DNA from: Omphalotus guepiniiformis
Taxonomy: Eukaryota; Basidiomycota; Agaricomycetes; Agaricales; Omphalotaceae
Assembly: GCA_028554645.1 (NCBI GenBank)
Contig: JAQOOI010000031.1
Span: forward strand, 186,001-250,000
Reading direction: 5' to 3'
DNA length: 64,000 nucleotides
Position numbers and translations under genes: made by a program. The notes under the pieces are model-generated. The model was not told where the DNA came from, searched no databases, and saw only the letters and a program-made list of their open reading frames with translations. Shown piece by piece: positions 11,971 to 22,161 of this stretch (the first letter of the stretch is position 1; each line of letters begins with the position of its first letter).

Positions 11971-12696
11971 GCGCTGATATGTTTAAACGTTTTGCCAAAT
12001 TGAAACCGATACGCATGGAACATCGACTGTGCCTAAGTATTCCGACCCTCGTCGAAGTTGGTTCGATCCGGTTCGATCCAATCGAGAGGGCCTTTCATTC
12101 TTACTTACTTATAGTCTCTTATAGTAGGAATCGTGCACAACGGTATCGTTCAACAAGGATCGAAAATCGATATCGGATGTACATGTACATGTGAAGAGTA
12201 GGAGTAGGAGGATAGCATAGCAGAGTCGGTTATATGTATGTTCATGTACATATGTATGCGGTCCCATGTCCCAGTGGGCGGGCCAGTACAGCAAAAGTCG
12301 ACGATGGTGGAACGAAAGAAGGAACGAAGGAAGAGGGAAATGTTTCTCGGCCCTGGGGCTCCCTGGGGCCGAACAGTAGACAGGAATCGATGGATCGTCG
12401 GCCGAGTCGTATGTAGATCAGAGGATACATTACATACTCGCGTACTGTACATACGCTCCTTCGAAAGTGTGAGGCCATGGCACGAACGAACGAAAAGAAA
12501 GATCGCTCACCGGCACCTCGAGCTCACCTCAGTCGTCTCCTGAGGCGTCCTATGTACTTATCTCTAAGGACATACCCTGGCGGCACCGCGGCCGCTTTCT
12601 TAGTCTATGCATCAGTCAAACTGGGGATAACCTACTCGTCTCCCTCTCAAACCTTAAAACGTCCACCCTTCGGGCCTCGGCACCCCATCTGCCGAA
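11971..12696. other. Upstream region of the MFS transporter gene
   Basis: Between the left inverted-repeat arm and the MFS start codon. It contains a duplicated GGTTCGATCC at 12060-12080, several ACATGT/TACATGTACATG palindromes (12180-12250) and CT-rich DNA just before the start. No gene recognised. Confidence 0.4.
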
Positions 12697-14614
12697 ATGG
12701 CACTCACCTTTTCCCACCACCACCACCACTCCCCGCCTTCGTCCTCCCCACCGCCGCCGCTGTCGTCTTCGTCTTCGGCCAAAAGCAAAACTTCGACGAC
12801 AGGCAGGGAAACAACAGTCAGTGAGCGAGGGACGACTGAACGAGATGCACAAGTTGAACAAGTTGCACGAGATGAACAAGTTGAAGATCCCGAACTCAAA
12901 CTCCCCAAACGATCATCTCTTATTATCATTTTATTAGCGAATGCTTTGCTTCAGGTGTGTTTTCATTCGTATTCCTATTCTTCAAGTTATGGAGTTTCGT
13001 TGTGTTGACCTTGGGAATGTTACTGCGAACTCGAAATGAAACAAAAAATAGATAACATTCTTTATAATCGTATCCTCTTCAAACGAATACGCTCAATACT
13101 TGGGTGGAACATCCACATTTTCAGGGGTTGTAATCGGTATACCTACGGTTTTTTCTGGGTTGACCTTGATTCCCCTAATGAAATACGATCGCGGTGAGTC
13201 CCCCAAGTCATATCCCCAACAACCCCAACATTCAACGTTCCCTCACTTCACCACCCTCCCTCCCTCCCACCCCACCCACCCCCTTCACAGGCGGCTACAC
13301 CCTCCCCCTCCACACAAGCTGCCTCTTCTCAATCCTCGGCCTAATCCTCTACGCCCTAGCCTACAAATCCACCTACCTCTACCTAATCCTCTTCGGCCGC
13401 ATAACAAACGGTATCGCATTCTCAATGTGGATGTATTGTAAGAGATTTTGTTCGGATCCTAGGATTGTGGGTGTTAGGCGGAGAACGACGTTGGCTAGTT
13501 GGCTTGTTGTTGGGAATGGGGTTGGGATGGGTCTGGGACCGTGTCTTGGGGGGTGCTTTATAGGTTTGTTGGGTTTGGTGATGGGCAGGGTGGGGTAGGG
13601 GCAGGGGGAAAGGGAGGAGGAGGAGGGATGGAGGTTTGGAATGGGTTCACGAGTCCGGCGTGGATTATGGCTGGTGTTTGGGTTGTTTTTTGGGGGGCTG
13701 TTTGGGTTTGGTTTGAGGATGTGAAGGAAAGTCCAGCGGCAGCGGCGGATGAGTCGAATTCGGATATCGCTCTTACGGCTCGTGTCAATACGGTTCCTGA
13801 GGTTGGATCGTCTGGTGTAGAAACTCATTTACATGAAACTTCCGTAACATCTACCACAACAAACCTCCGACAAGTCCCTTCCTCCCTTTCTATTCCCTCC
13901 TCCTCCCCCACGCCCACCACCTCCTCCACCACACCACCAACCCCCACCAGCACCCCACACCTTTCCTTCTCCCAATGGGGCGTCATATTCTGCATGTGCT
14001 GGTTCGCAATGACATCATTCTTCATCCTCGGAGCATGGGAATCCAACATCCCAGTATACACATCCACAAACCCAAACTTATCATTCACACCCTTCGCCTC
14101 TGGAAACTTTCTAGCTTTGGGCGCAGCGGCGTGTTTTCCGTTTTTTATTGCGAATTTGTGGGTTGCTAGGAAGGTACAGGATCGGTATACGCTTGTTATT
14201 GGGAGTTGTGTTGGGTTGGTTGGGGTGGTTGTTTTTATGGGGTTGCTTGCTTCTGATAGGGTTGATGTTGGTGGACTTTCACGGATGAGTGGAGGTGGAT
14301 CGGTTGTTGGAGCACCCGCCGCACCGGTTTTTTTTATTTGTTGGTTTTTAACAGCACTAGGATTTAATATCGCATCAACGACGACGTTTTCGTTACTTTC
14401 GAAACATCTTCCACCTACGCCGAGGTATAATACACTTTCGTCGTTGATGATACAGTATAGTAATTATACTGGGAGGGTATGTGGTGCTGTTTGGGGTGGG
14501 GCTGGGGTTAGTGTTGGGATGGAGAGGTATGTTGGGTTGGAGATTGCGATTGTGGGTGTTGGGTTGGTTGTTTGTAGGGGGTTTTGGAGGGAGTTGAAGG
14601 CGAAGAGGGGGTAG
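12697..14614 (+). CDS. Major facilitator superfamily transporter, one frame break
   Basis: Exons 12697-12954, 13052-13193 and 13291-14614. A cytoplasmic N-terminus with a His run and Pro/Ser-rich segment precedes ELKLPKRSSLIIILLANALL. Later MFS-like parts are IPTVFSGLTLIPLMKYDRG, GRITNGIAFSMWMY with KRFCSDPRIVGVRRRTT (the basic loop after helices 2-3), WIMAGVWVVFW and, after a Ser/Thr/Pro-rich central loop, a second half containing FCMCWFAMTSFFILGAWESN and IQYSNYTGRVCGA. The substrate is unknown. The frame changes in the G-run at 13548-13553: the fragment ending GLGPCLGG and the one starting VLYRFVGFGDG would join if the run had seven G instead of six. This is either a recent inactivating deletion or a base-calling error. 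The gene is bracketed by inverted repeats and has a degenerate reverse-strand copy at about 20.9-21.8 kb. Confidence 0.72.
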
Positions 14615-14763
14615 GGGGGTTGGTATACACGATGTTTTCGTAGAGCTTTCATTCGTATAGATCTTGGTTTTATTATTTACTTATTTATACGTATCCTGAT
14701 CTGCGACCACCGACGATCTCTGTCCACTGTTCGGCCCCGGAATACACTTCCTTCCTTCCTTCC

Positions 14764-14905
14764 GAGTCCGACGTCCGAGTCCTGATCAGCGCTCAAGCGC
14801 TCACCATCGCATCAACTTTGGCCAAGATTTCAGAACACATGTATCCTCCGAAGATCTACTAGTACCTCACTGGTCTGTTCTACCCACGATGAATCGCACC
14901 TACAT
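14764..14905 (-). repeat. Right arm of the inverted repeat around the MFS gene
   Basis: Counterpart of 11799-11970, beginning 150 bp after the MFS stop codon. The blocks CCGAGTCCG, CTGATCAGCGCTC, CGCTCACC, CCAAGATTTC, AACACATGTA, TCCTCCGAAGAT, CACTGG and ACCCACGATG appear in the same order as in the reverse complement of the left arm. Confidence 0.75.
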
Positions 14906-15380
14906 TATCACTGTTAGTCGGGAATTCGTTGTTCGTTGCTCAGCCCCAGCGCTCAGGCGTACGATGCATAGTACGATCCGCTGTTCCTCCGACTCCGAAA
15001 TATGGGTAACATTTACAGTTAATATTCCCATATACATAAAATATACAATGGCTGAACTTTCTGGAGAAAGGAGAAACCCAAACCCATGGAACTTTTGAGT
15101 ATCATTCATACTTACTGCTTAGTAAAATAATTGAACAGTGTAGAGAATGTCCTGGATGATTGTACAAGTTTGAAGAATAATGTAAATTATTCCACCTAAT
15201 ACTTAGAAGAAGTAGTATATAAAGGTTATTTCTGAATATAAAGAACAGAACTTTTACCAGTACCTCTAACCACCATCAGTCTAAGTTTGAAATCTCAAGC
15301 TAAAATTTCTAACAGTAAAATCTTATACAAGTTGTTTCTTAGTATTGAGATCGCCTGAATCCACATTTTTGTTTGTTTTA

Positions 15381-15418
15381 ATATCAGAAGTTTGCTCAAG
15401 GCAGTAAATTTCTGATAT
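15381..15418. repeat. Hairpin 1 with ATATCAGAA/TTCTGATAT stem
   Basis: ATATCAGAA at 15381-15389 pairs perfectly with TTCTGATAT at 15410-15418. The stem extends inward by TTT/AAA past a single unpaired G. Confidence 0.75.
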
Positions 15419-15520
15419 AGCCAATCTTGATTTAAGAAGTCATTTGAATTCAAAGTGAACAAAGAATCATTGAACATCATTTTATCTGTAATAGCTGGTC
15501 CCTCAAGTTAGTCTCTTGGG

Positions 15521-15554
15521 TATCAGAAGTCTACTAGGACGGTAGATTCTGATA
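15521..15554. repeat. Hairpin 2 with TATCAGAA/TTCTGATA stem
   Basis: TATCAGAA at 15521-15528 pairs with TTCTGATA at 15547-15554. The stem extends inward by TCTAC/GTAGA past a single unpaired G at the same place as in hairpin 1, giving 13 base pairs. Confidence 0.75.
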
Positions 15555-16437
15555 GAGCCTTCCTGCAAGTATTGTTAATTTAGTGAACAAGAGGGCCACT
15601 AAGCCACTTTAAATATCTAGAACACCTGGTTCCTCAAGCTATAACTTTTCTGAATACAACCAAAGGATCTCTATTAGTAAAGTTTCTTCAACTAGTCTCT
15701 CAAGTCTCATCTTAATCTTTTCAAGCTTTTATTTCTAGTCTAGCTTTTCAGTTTTGAAGTACTATACCTTTTGTGTTGATATCCAAATTACTCCTGATTT
15801 ACCTTCCAGTCAGGACATTGCATTCATATTGATTACTGTTACCTTATCCTTACTGTTGATTTAAAACATTTTTCTAGAATCAACAGGCATAGGCAAATCA
15901 AGTTACATTTCCTTCCTACCTGTGGATCACTGCAAACACACAGTAGCTGACACAACTAGTTTCTACCCTCTGAAAATCCCATGCAAAAATCCTTGGGCCA
16001 CAGCTATGTGAAGCCACTAAAGCCACTAGATGCTTTTTGGACATTTTGTGGCTGTCCTTATACACACTTTGACTTTTTGAAGTATATATAAGTGCTTGTG
16101 TTTTTATATTGAGCTCAATAGGTGTATATTAGTAGATAATCTTGTTTATTATTAGTTGCAAATAGGAAAGTTGTTCTGTTTATTCAGTCATTCTGAAAAG
16201 TACTTGTTCATTCACAATCTTGTTTAGGCATGTATTCACTCACTTTTGTTGTTCAGTTGTAATATTGTAGTTTTTGTTCATTTGGTTTATATCAAGAATT
16301 GAAGACTCAGACTCAAATCTTATTCACTCAGAATGTGGACAAGAGATGTCATAAGCAAAATTAGTTGATATTCTATTTAATTTAGTAAAAGTACTGACTG
16401 ACTAGACACAAATATATATTTGAAAGTGATCCCATAT

Positions 16438-16468
16438 ATATCAGAATTAACAACAGGACTTCTGATAT
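16438..16468. repeat. Hairpin 3 with ATATCAGAA/TTCTGATAT stem
   Basis: ATATCAGAA at 16438-16446 pairs with TTCTGATAT at 16460-16468 around a 13-nt loop; no inward extension is seen. It lies about 90 bp beyond the 3' end of the reverse-strand 7TM gene. Confidence 0.65.
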
Positions 16469-16556
16469 TAGTAGTAAAGCTGCAATATTTGTATACAAAC
16501 TCTTTGAAAAAAATAGGAACTGTTTCCCTTTATGACCCTTCTCCACGGACTATCCC

Positions 16557-18043
16557 TCACACTTCTATATTCATATCCTTCATTTGTCCACTACTTCCTG
16601 CAACTTCACCAAGATCATGCAGTGGCTCAATATCATCATTGTGATCTCCTGAATGAGTGCCTCTTCTGACCAAAGACCTCTCATGGACATGTGAAGACAC
16701 TGGTGTGGTACCCTCTACAAACTGCAATGTTGTGAGTGTAGAGTTTTCAGCTGGCCTTCTATTGTTCTCAAAGGAGAGAGAGGACATCTCTGCCACAGTA
16801 TCATCAATTGGAGATTTACTGAATTTCACCAAGGCAATGACTGCAATGGGATATATTACCTGTAGAGTATATGATCAGTGAGAGTCTGTAACACAATCTA
16901 TAATGAAATCATACTGTGGAACCAGCAAAAATTGTACCCAGAATACTTGTAAAGTATAAAGCAGTGTTGCTGTCAGATAAAGATTCTGGCAATCTGTTCA
17001 ATATTAATAGCAACAGTATATAAGCCATCTAAGTGAGCTATGAGTAGATTATGACATCTGTGAATTGGAATACTTCACCTGTACAAAGCCATAGGCAAGT
17101 CCTGATTCTACAATGAGTGCAAGAATCTTTTGAATCTCTGTTTTCTTCTTTTTTCCAATCTCAGAGACAAATTTTTTATGCTGCCTGAGTTAACATAAGT
17201 ACTTCTACAAATCTAAATCAAAAAAACTGACCAAGCCTTGATGTAAATAAAACCTGTTCCTAGTACATTCATTGCAAAGCTGATAGCATAACTAGCTATA
17301 TTGAGCCTATCATATTCTTCATTGTGATCTAGGCCATTGAGGATTATAGCACTAGCAATGTTTAGCCCTAGTATGCAAAATATATAAGACTTTATCATCT
17401 GAGATTATCAATCTTACCAATGTTAGCTAGCATAGTGAGAATAAGGCTCAACTTGATATACAGATTCCCAGGCCACACTACCCAGGCTCTCCAGGCAATA
17501 GTCATATCACCAAGAAGAACCTGGTTACATGTATAATCAGATTATAAAGCCTGTAGTTGAGTAATATTGGCTCACATTAAATGTGCTGATACAGTTGCCA
17601 AATATTTGCAATGGTTGTAGCAGCATATCTACTCTTGCAACTCGGTCTTCCAGAGAAAGGGAGGGATTTCTGATGAACAGCTCTTCATACTCAAAAATTG
17701 CTCCACCAAGATCCTGAGCTACATCCATGAAAAATAGAAGACACAAAAGACAAGTGAGAGCAAAGAGTATCCTTTGTGGTGTACTCTTCAAACCTTGGTG
17801 CCTAAATGTCTCAAAGAAAAGAGTTAGTAACAATTTTTTATATAGTCTATTACCACTTGCCAAAGAGTTTTTGCAATGAGGCAAGCAAGAATAATGAAAG
17901 AAGCTATTAAAGAATGGTCAGATATATATGGTGAAGATATTGAAACTCATACAAAGTGAAATTGCATATAGACAAATTGCTGTGATTTCACCAAGTATAG
18001 CTGTACCAATCTCTAGAAGTATAGTATCTTCCTCTGGTGTCAT
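16557..18043 (-). CDS. Agaricomycete 7TM-type membrane protein
   Basis: Start at 18043 (MTPEEDTILLEIGTAI). Spliced pieces in order: a first hydrophobic helix, LIAKTLWHQGLKSTPQRILFA, a segment around FEYEELF, then NVLLGDMTIAWRAWVVW, NGLDHNEEYDR with GTGFIYIKAWQ, KTEIQKILALIVESGLAYG, FTSILGTIFAGST, VIYPIAVIALV and a hydrophilic Ser/Glu-rich tail ending MNIEV. The order LGD...WRAWVVW, KAW and LLVESG is typical of a large fungal multi-span family of unknown function. One intron (17860-17802) starts with GC rather than GT and closes the frame exactly. One join near 17415 is unresolved: only 19 nt separate good coding frames, or an 83-nt intron would remove part of a helix. The codons are AT-rich, as is the surrounding island. 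Confidence 0.68.
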
Positions 18044-18809
18044 CTTGAGCTTTGGATTGTTGTGAAAGAAGTGAGCTATTGACCATCTACTGTATATCTA
18101 TATGTCAGTCTTATAGAAATTGGAAATCAAATTTGATTTATTAAACAAAAAGTACAGCATATCACAATCATTGAAACAGAGATTGAAACAGAAAATATCT
18201 TGATTGAGATGATTCCTCAACTATATATAAATAAGTCTATCAGACTATGTTCATGGAAATGACTCTGTTTTTGGAAGATCAATATAATATGGGAGATGTC
18301 ATGTAGTACCAGAGTCTTGATATTGCTAGGCAATGAATTGATTTCTGTAATTGACTAAATGTTAGTTGCACAATCACAGCTTGTAAGGGTCTATATGGAA
18401 GCTGTGCACACAAATCACACTTGACCAACATTTGAGCAATGGTGTATGTAACTCATCTGAACTTATATAGGCCTATATGGAAACTGCTGTCACTTGAATC
18501 TGTACCTTATTCTTAGTATTCACTTATTTCCATTTTCAAGTTTGGTTTGTCAGATTTCCTTCTATGCCACTTATCTATATACCATGACTAGACTTGATAC
18601 AGTTCAGATCTGTGTCCTCACTCATAACAAATTTATCATTCATTCCTGTGTACATAGCCGTAAGGCTAGACCCAATCATCATGATACTTTCCATTATCTA
18701 TGTATACTTGAATTGACAGCCTACATCTAGTAATGCGGGAGATGAAGGATGTAAAACTTCTAGATACAGTCTATGCCAATAGCATCTAGCCCTCATCTCC
18801 ACCTTAGCT
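18044..18809. other. AT-rich upstream region of the 7TM gene, no gene seen
   Basis: This is the upstream side of the 7TM gene and the 3' flank of the reverse-strand F-box gene. Open frames are short and unrelated to known families. AT-rich composition ends near 18.78 kb. Confidence 0.45.
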
Positions 18810-20279
18810 TCACTGCCCAAGCTCCTCACACTCCACCACAACACCCCTCATCTCCTTGGCAGGCTCAACCCAAAAACACCTCGTAACAAACTCTCCTTCA
18901 AGTCCATGAGCGTGGATGTACATCCCATACTTGATTCTCTCCACTGAATCCACTCCCCTAATTAACGGTATGAGGGTGGTGGTTGTTAGAAAGGTGAGGA
19001 TACGTTTCCATGTGGTTTTGGGTATTGGTGGGTTGGTTATCAGGCCTGAAAACGAAAGGGATAGGGAACGGAGGTTGAGATTGGGAACGGCCCCGTTGGG
19101 TTCGGGGAAGGTCAGTTGGGATAGGATTTGAGTAACAAAAGTTTGTTGTGGGCTTCTAAGATTGATGTCGTCGTATGTCAGGGAAAGATGTGTTAGGGAG
19201 GATAGTATTGAGGTGGGTATTGGTGTATCACTACGAAATTCTATCGAAGGTGTGAGTATCAGTGTAGCGATGTTCAATTGGATACAATTGATACACTTAC
19301 TTATCAAATGAAGATGCGTGATACGACCACCTGCAAGAACCCCAAGCTCATCCAGCATATACTTCATCTGAAGGGTATCACGAGCAGCAGGATACAAAAT
19401 TTCCAGCTCGCTCAAGCTCTGAGACAGATCATAAGGAATCGGAATCGGAATCGGATATAAAGGATGAAGCTCGAGTCGAAGTAATTCTGAAAACAACTTG
19501 ACGCCAAATCTCCCTAATCGAAGACCCTTTAACGATCCTCTGACTCCGACTTCACGGCTCAAAGTCTGAGCAGTCGGCACGTATTCTCGTAACGCAGAAC
19601 AAGAATCCAAGTAAAGATACTGGATATTCGATAAGAAAGGATGATGGAGTAGGTTAATGAGATCAACGATACTGTTGAACGTTATCCTATCCACGCATAA
19701 CGTTTCTAGATGTGGCATCAAACAGCCACCATTACCCCCAGGGCCACCTTCGCGAGCATATGCATAATCGTCGGACACACGCATGACATGCGGTAACCTA
19801 AACCCACGAATCGTCAACCTCCTCAAATTCTTAAACTTTCCCAAAACACTCCCAGTGCCATTCCCTCCGAACCATATTTCGTGATGAAATACTAACCCAG
19901 CTCCGTATACTGATAAATCACGTACGATCCCCGAGAAATCTGGTAGGGCAACCTGCGCGCCAGTGACTTGTCGTATTTCTCTCAGCCTCAGCCCCAGCCC
20001 CAGCTCAGTCGACTCTGAGTCAGCGCAATAGTAACCCATAGTCGTAGTCGTTGTTGTTTCACGACTCAAAGACCGCGGGGCGATAAGACTCGGACGCAGA
20101 CTCGGACTCGGAGTAACGGTAAGCGTACGAAAAAGCCAAAACCTAGAACGTGTACTCCACGAACGAGAAACCAAGGAACATGATTTCAGAGAATGTAGAG
20201 AGTTTTTGAGGTTGTCGATTATGAGGTCTGTTAGTTCTTGAGGAAGATTCGGTTGATTCGGTGGCTTCGGTGGCTGCAT
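18810..20279 (-). CDS. F-box protein
   Basis: Single-exon 489-residue protein. The N-terminal F-box (about residues 12-55) reads LPQELTDLIIDNL...LKSCSLVSRSW, matching the family pattern LPxEL.D.II..L.....L..CSLVSR.W. The remainder has irregular leucine-rich segments (LRRLTIRGFRLP, LETLCVDRI, LSELEILYPAA, LRSLSLSFSG), as in agaricomycete F-box/LRR-like proteins. F-box proteins link substrates to SCF ubiquitin ligases through Skp1; the target is unknown. The ATG at 20279 is the first in frame and sits just before the F-box. A sequence module 190-345 bp upstream is shared with the upstream region of the helicase gene at 27214. Confidence 0.82.
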   Translation of the reverse strand: MQPPKPPNQPNLPQELTDLIIDNLKNSLHSLKSCSLVSRSWSTRSRFWLFRTLTVTPSPSLRPSLIAPRSLSRETTTTTTMGYYCADSESTELGLGLRLREIRQVTGAQVALPDFSGIVRDLSVYGAGLVFHHEIWFGGNGTGSVLGKFKNLRRLTIRGFRLPHVMRVSDDYAYAREGGPGGNGGCLMPHLETLCVDRITFNSIVDLINLLHHPFLSNIQYLYLDSCSALREYVPTAQTLSREVGVRGSLKGLRLGRFGVKLFSELLRLELHPLYPIPIPIPYDLSQSLSELEILYPAARDTLQMKYMLDELGVLAGGRITHLHLISKCINCIQLNIATLILTPSIEFRSDTPIPTSILSSLTHLSLTYDDINLRSPQQTFVTQILSQLTFPEPNGAVPNLNLRSLSLSFSGLITNPPIPKTTWKRILTFLTTTTLIPLIRGVDSVERIKYGMYIHAHGLEGEFVTRCFWVEPAKEMRGVVVECEELGQ

Positions 20280-20469
20280 ACAAGTGGTGGGGTACTGAGT
20301 ACTGAGTACTGTATGAGTTTGAAGAGAGAGAGGTACCCAAGAACGATGTATGTATGTATATCGACTGTGATGAATTGAAAAAGCATGGAAATGTCGTGGG
20401 TTCCTCGTGTACTAGTAGTTGTATGCCGCCGGGGATGGGGATGTATAGGCGTTCGATGCCAATGCGTGA

Positions 20470-20625
20470 TGGCTGAGAGCAGAGGGTTCGATGATGTTAA
20501 TCATGTCCAGGTCTGCGATATGATGATAAGGTGAAGAGAATATTTCGCCAACCTGAACATAGTAGGTAGGTGGTTGACAATCATAGAACGGACGTTTTGA
20601 AAGTCAGTTTTAGCTCCGCAGTTGT
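20470..20625 (-). repeat. Shared upstream module, copy 1
   Basis: Resembles 27478-27625. Best-conserved parts are GGTGGTTGACAA, CATAGAACG and AGTCAGTTTTAGCTCCGCA; weaker similarity extends left (GAGCAGAG, ATGTTA). It lies about 190-345 bp upstream of the reverse-strand F-box start. Confidence 0.6.
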
Positions 20626-20889
20626 ATTGTCACGCCGCTCTGCCGAATTGCCGCATGGCACGAAGCTCAGAGAAAATACCTCAGTATTTGAAGCTTGTCC
20701 ACCAAATATTCTTCTTTTTCGATTCTTCCAGTCACCCCGTTCCTTCAATGCCCACTGCCAACCCCTCCTATTCGGGGCGCAGGTACGTAAAACGAATCTC
20801 GATGAGTCAAGATCTATATTGTAGATGTAAGGCTAGGTATTGAACGGCCTAACACGGCGAGGGTCATTACTTACTTACCTACTTACTTG

Positions 20890-21810
20890 TAGACTCACTA
20901 AGCTTTTGCACCAAATCGTTGAGTAAATGTAATGCAGGTCTCGTGTAAATGAGTTGAGACACCGGAGGATCCAACCTCGTTCGAGTTCGGAATGGTATCA
21001 ACGTGAACGTTGACGGGGGCCGTAAGAGCGATGGCTGAAGTAGACTTTTATTACCCCCCACCTCCGCAGGACTTTCCTTCACGTCTTCAAACCACAAATC
21101 AGCCGTAACCCAGAAGATAGCCCATACACCAGCCATGATCAGCCCCACGCCGGACTAGTAAACCCATTCCACACCTCACCCGCCGTACCCTTCCCACCAT
21201 CGCTACTCCCAAACCCAATATACTCAAACAACACCCTACCCTATCCAGCGTCATACGTCTTCGTAAAGCGAGTATACGCCGCGGGTCAGCCTGAGAGTAG
21301 ATTCGCTTGTAGTACATCCACATTGAGAACGCGACAGGATTAGGTAGAGGTTTTCTTTGTAGGCTGAATGGTAGAAAATTAGACCGAAGGAGAAGGAGCA
21401 GCTTAAGCATGTGTGATGGGAGTGTAGCCGCCTTTTAAGGGATGATTGATCGATGAGGCCTAGGACGGATATCTGGATATCAATATTAGGTTGTTACTCG
21501 ACGTTGAAATGAGTGACTCACCTCGGTCATATTTCATGAGCGGTATCACGGTGAACCCAGAAAAAACCGTAGGAGTACCAACAACAACGCCCGAATGGCG
21601 AAAAAGGTCGATGTTCCACGAGTGTAGAGGATACCCATCGAATCTTCATGCCCATGGTCAACGCATTTTAGTGCGTAGGCGATTAGAAATATACCTGCGG
21701 AACAGCATTTATAATAGAACAATCATAAGAGAAGATGTTTTGGGTAGCTTGAGCTCTGCATCCTTCGAGGGTGAGGGATGGCGACGACCTGGCGGCGATG
21801 TTGAGATCAA
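20890..21810 (-). pseudogene. Degenerate copy of the MFS transporter gene
   Basis: Reading the reverse strand downward gives pieces colinear with the gene at 12697-14614: ELKLPKTSSLMIVLL (near 21740), a piece reading GTPTVFSGFTVIPLMKYDRG (near 21520-21590) followed by a retained GTGAGT donor, VAFSMWMYYKRIYS with RRRMTLD (near 21240-21330), and IMAGVWAIFWVTADLWFEDVKESPAE (about 21060-21145, cited by its start IMAGVWAIFW). The pieces lie in different frames, intervening parts are shortened, and the second half of the transporter is absent. It is a truncated, frame-broken relic of a duplication, opposite in orientation to the intact-length copy. Confidence 0.82.
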
Positions 21811-22161
21811 AAGCTGAGAGCCATTTCGGCCGAAAAGGTGCCGAAACACTCCGAGATATTCGGCCCTTGTACGGTTGTACCCAAAATCAACGCTCAAGCT
21901 CAAGGGTCGTTTCGCGCTACTCAGGCTGTATGGCCACTGTACTGTGACTGTTTACCTGGGAGAAACAGAAGACCTGAGGATGTTACAGCATAGCACGAGG
22001 CGATCATGCTTCGAGTCGTGAGTATAATCTAATTCAAGCTTCCAAGCTGCTTCATCGACATCGATCATGTCTCGTTCTGATTCTTTAAAAAGTACCTGTC
22101 CCTCCTACCTCCTACAGTCTACCACCGTACCTCCCCCAACCGTGACCCTCCCTCAGTATCA

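Larger units (their letters stand above)
14906..16556. other. AT-rich island, 5' part, with three related hairpins but no gene
   Basis: From about 15.1 kb the sequence becomes strongly AT-rich. No protein family is recognised. Three inverted repeats with the same stem core are listed separately. Short duplicated phrases occur (AGCCACTAA near 15600 and 16013). Confidence 0.5.

Noticed and set aside
12055..12085. tRNA-like TPsiC arm sequence GGTTCGATCC, present twice
   Set aside because: No cloverleaf could be built around either copy.
17397..17416. A 19-nt intron in the 7TM gene
   Set aside because: Removing it does not restore the frame and it is far below normal intron size; a small indel or a longer alternative intron is more likely.
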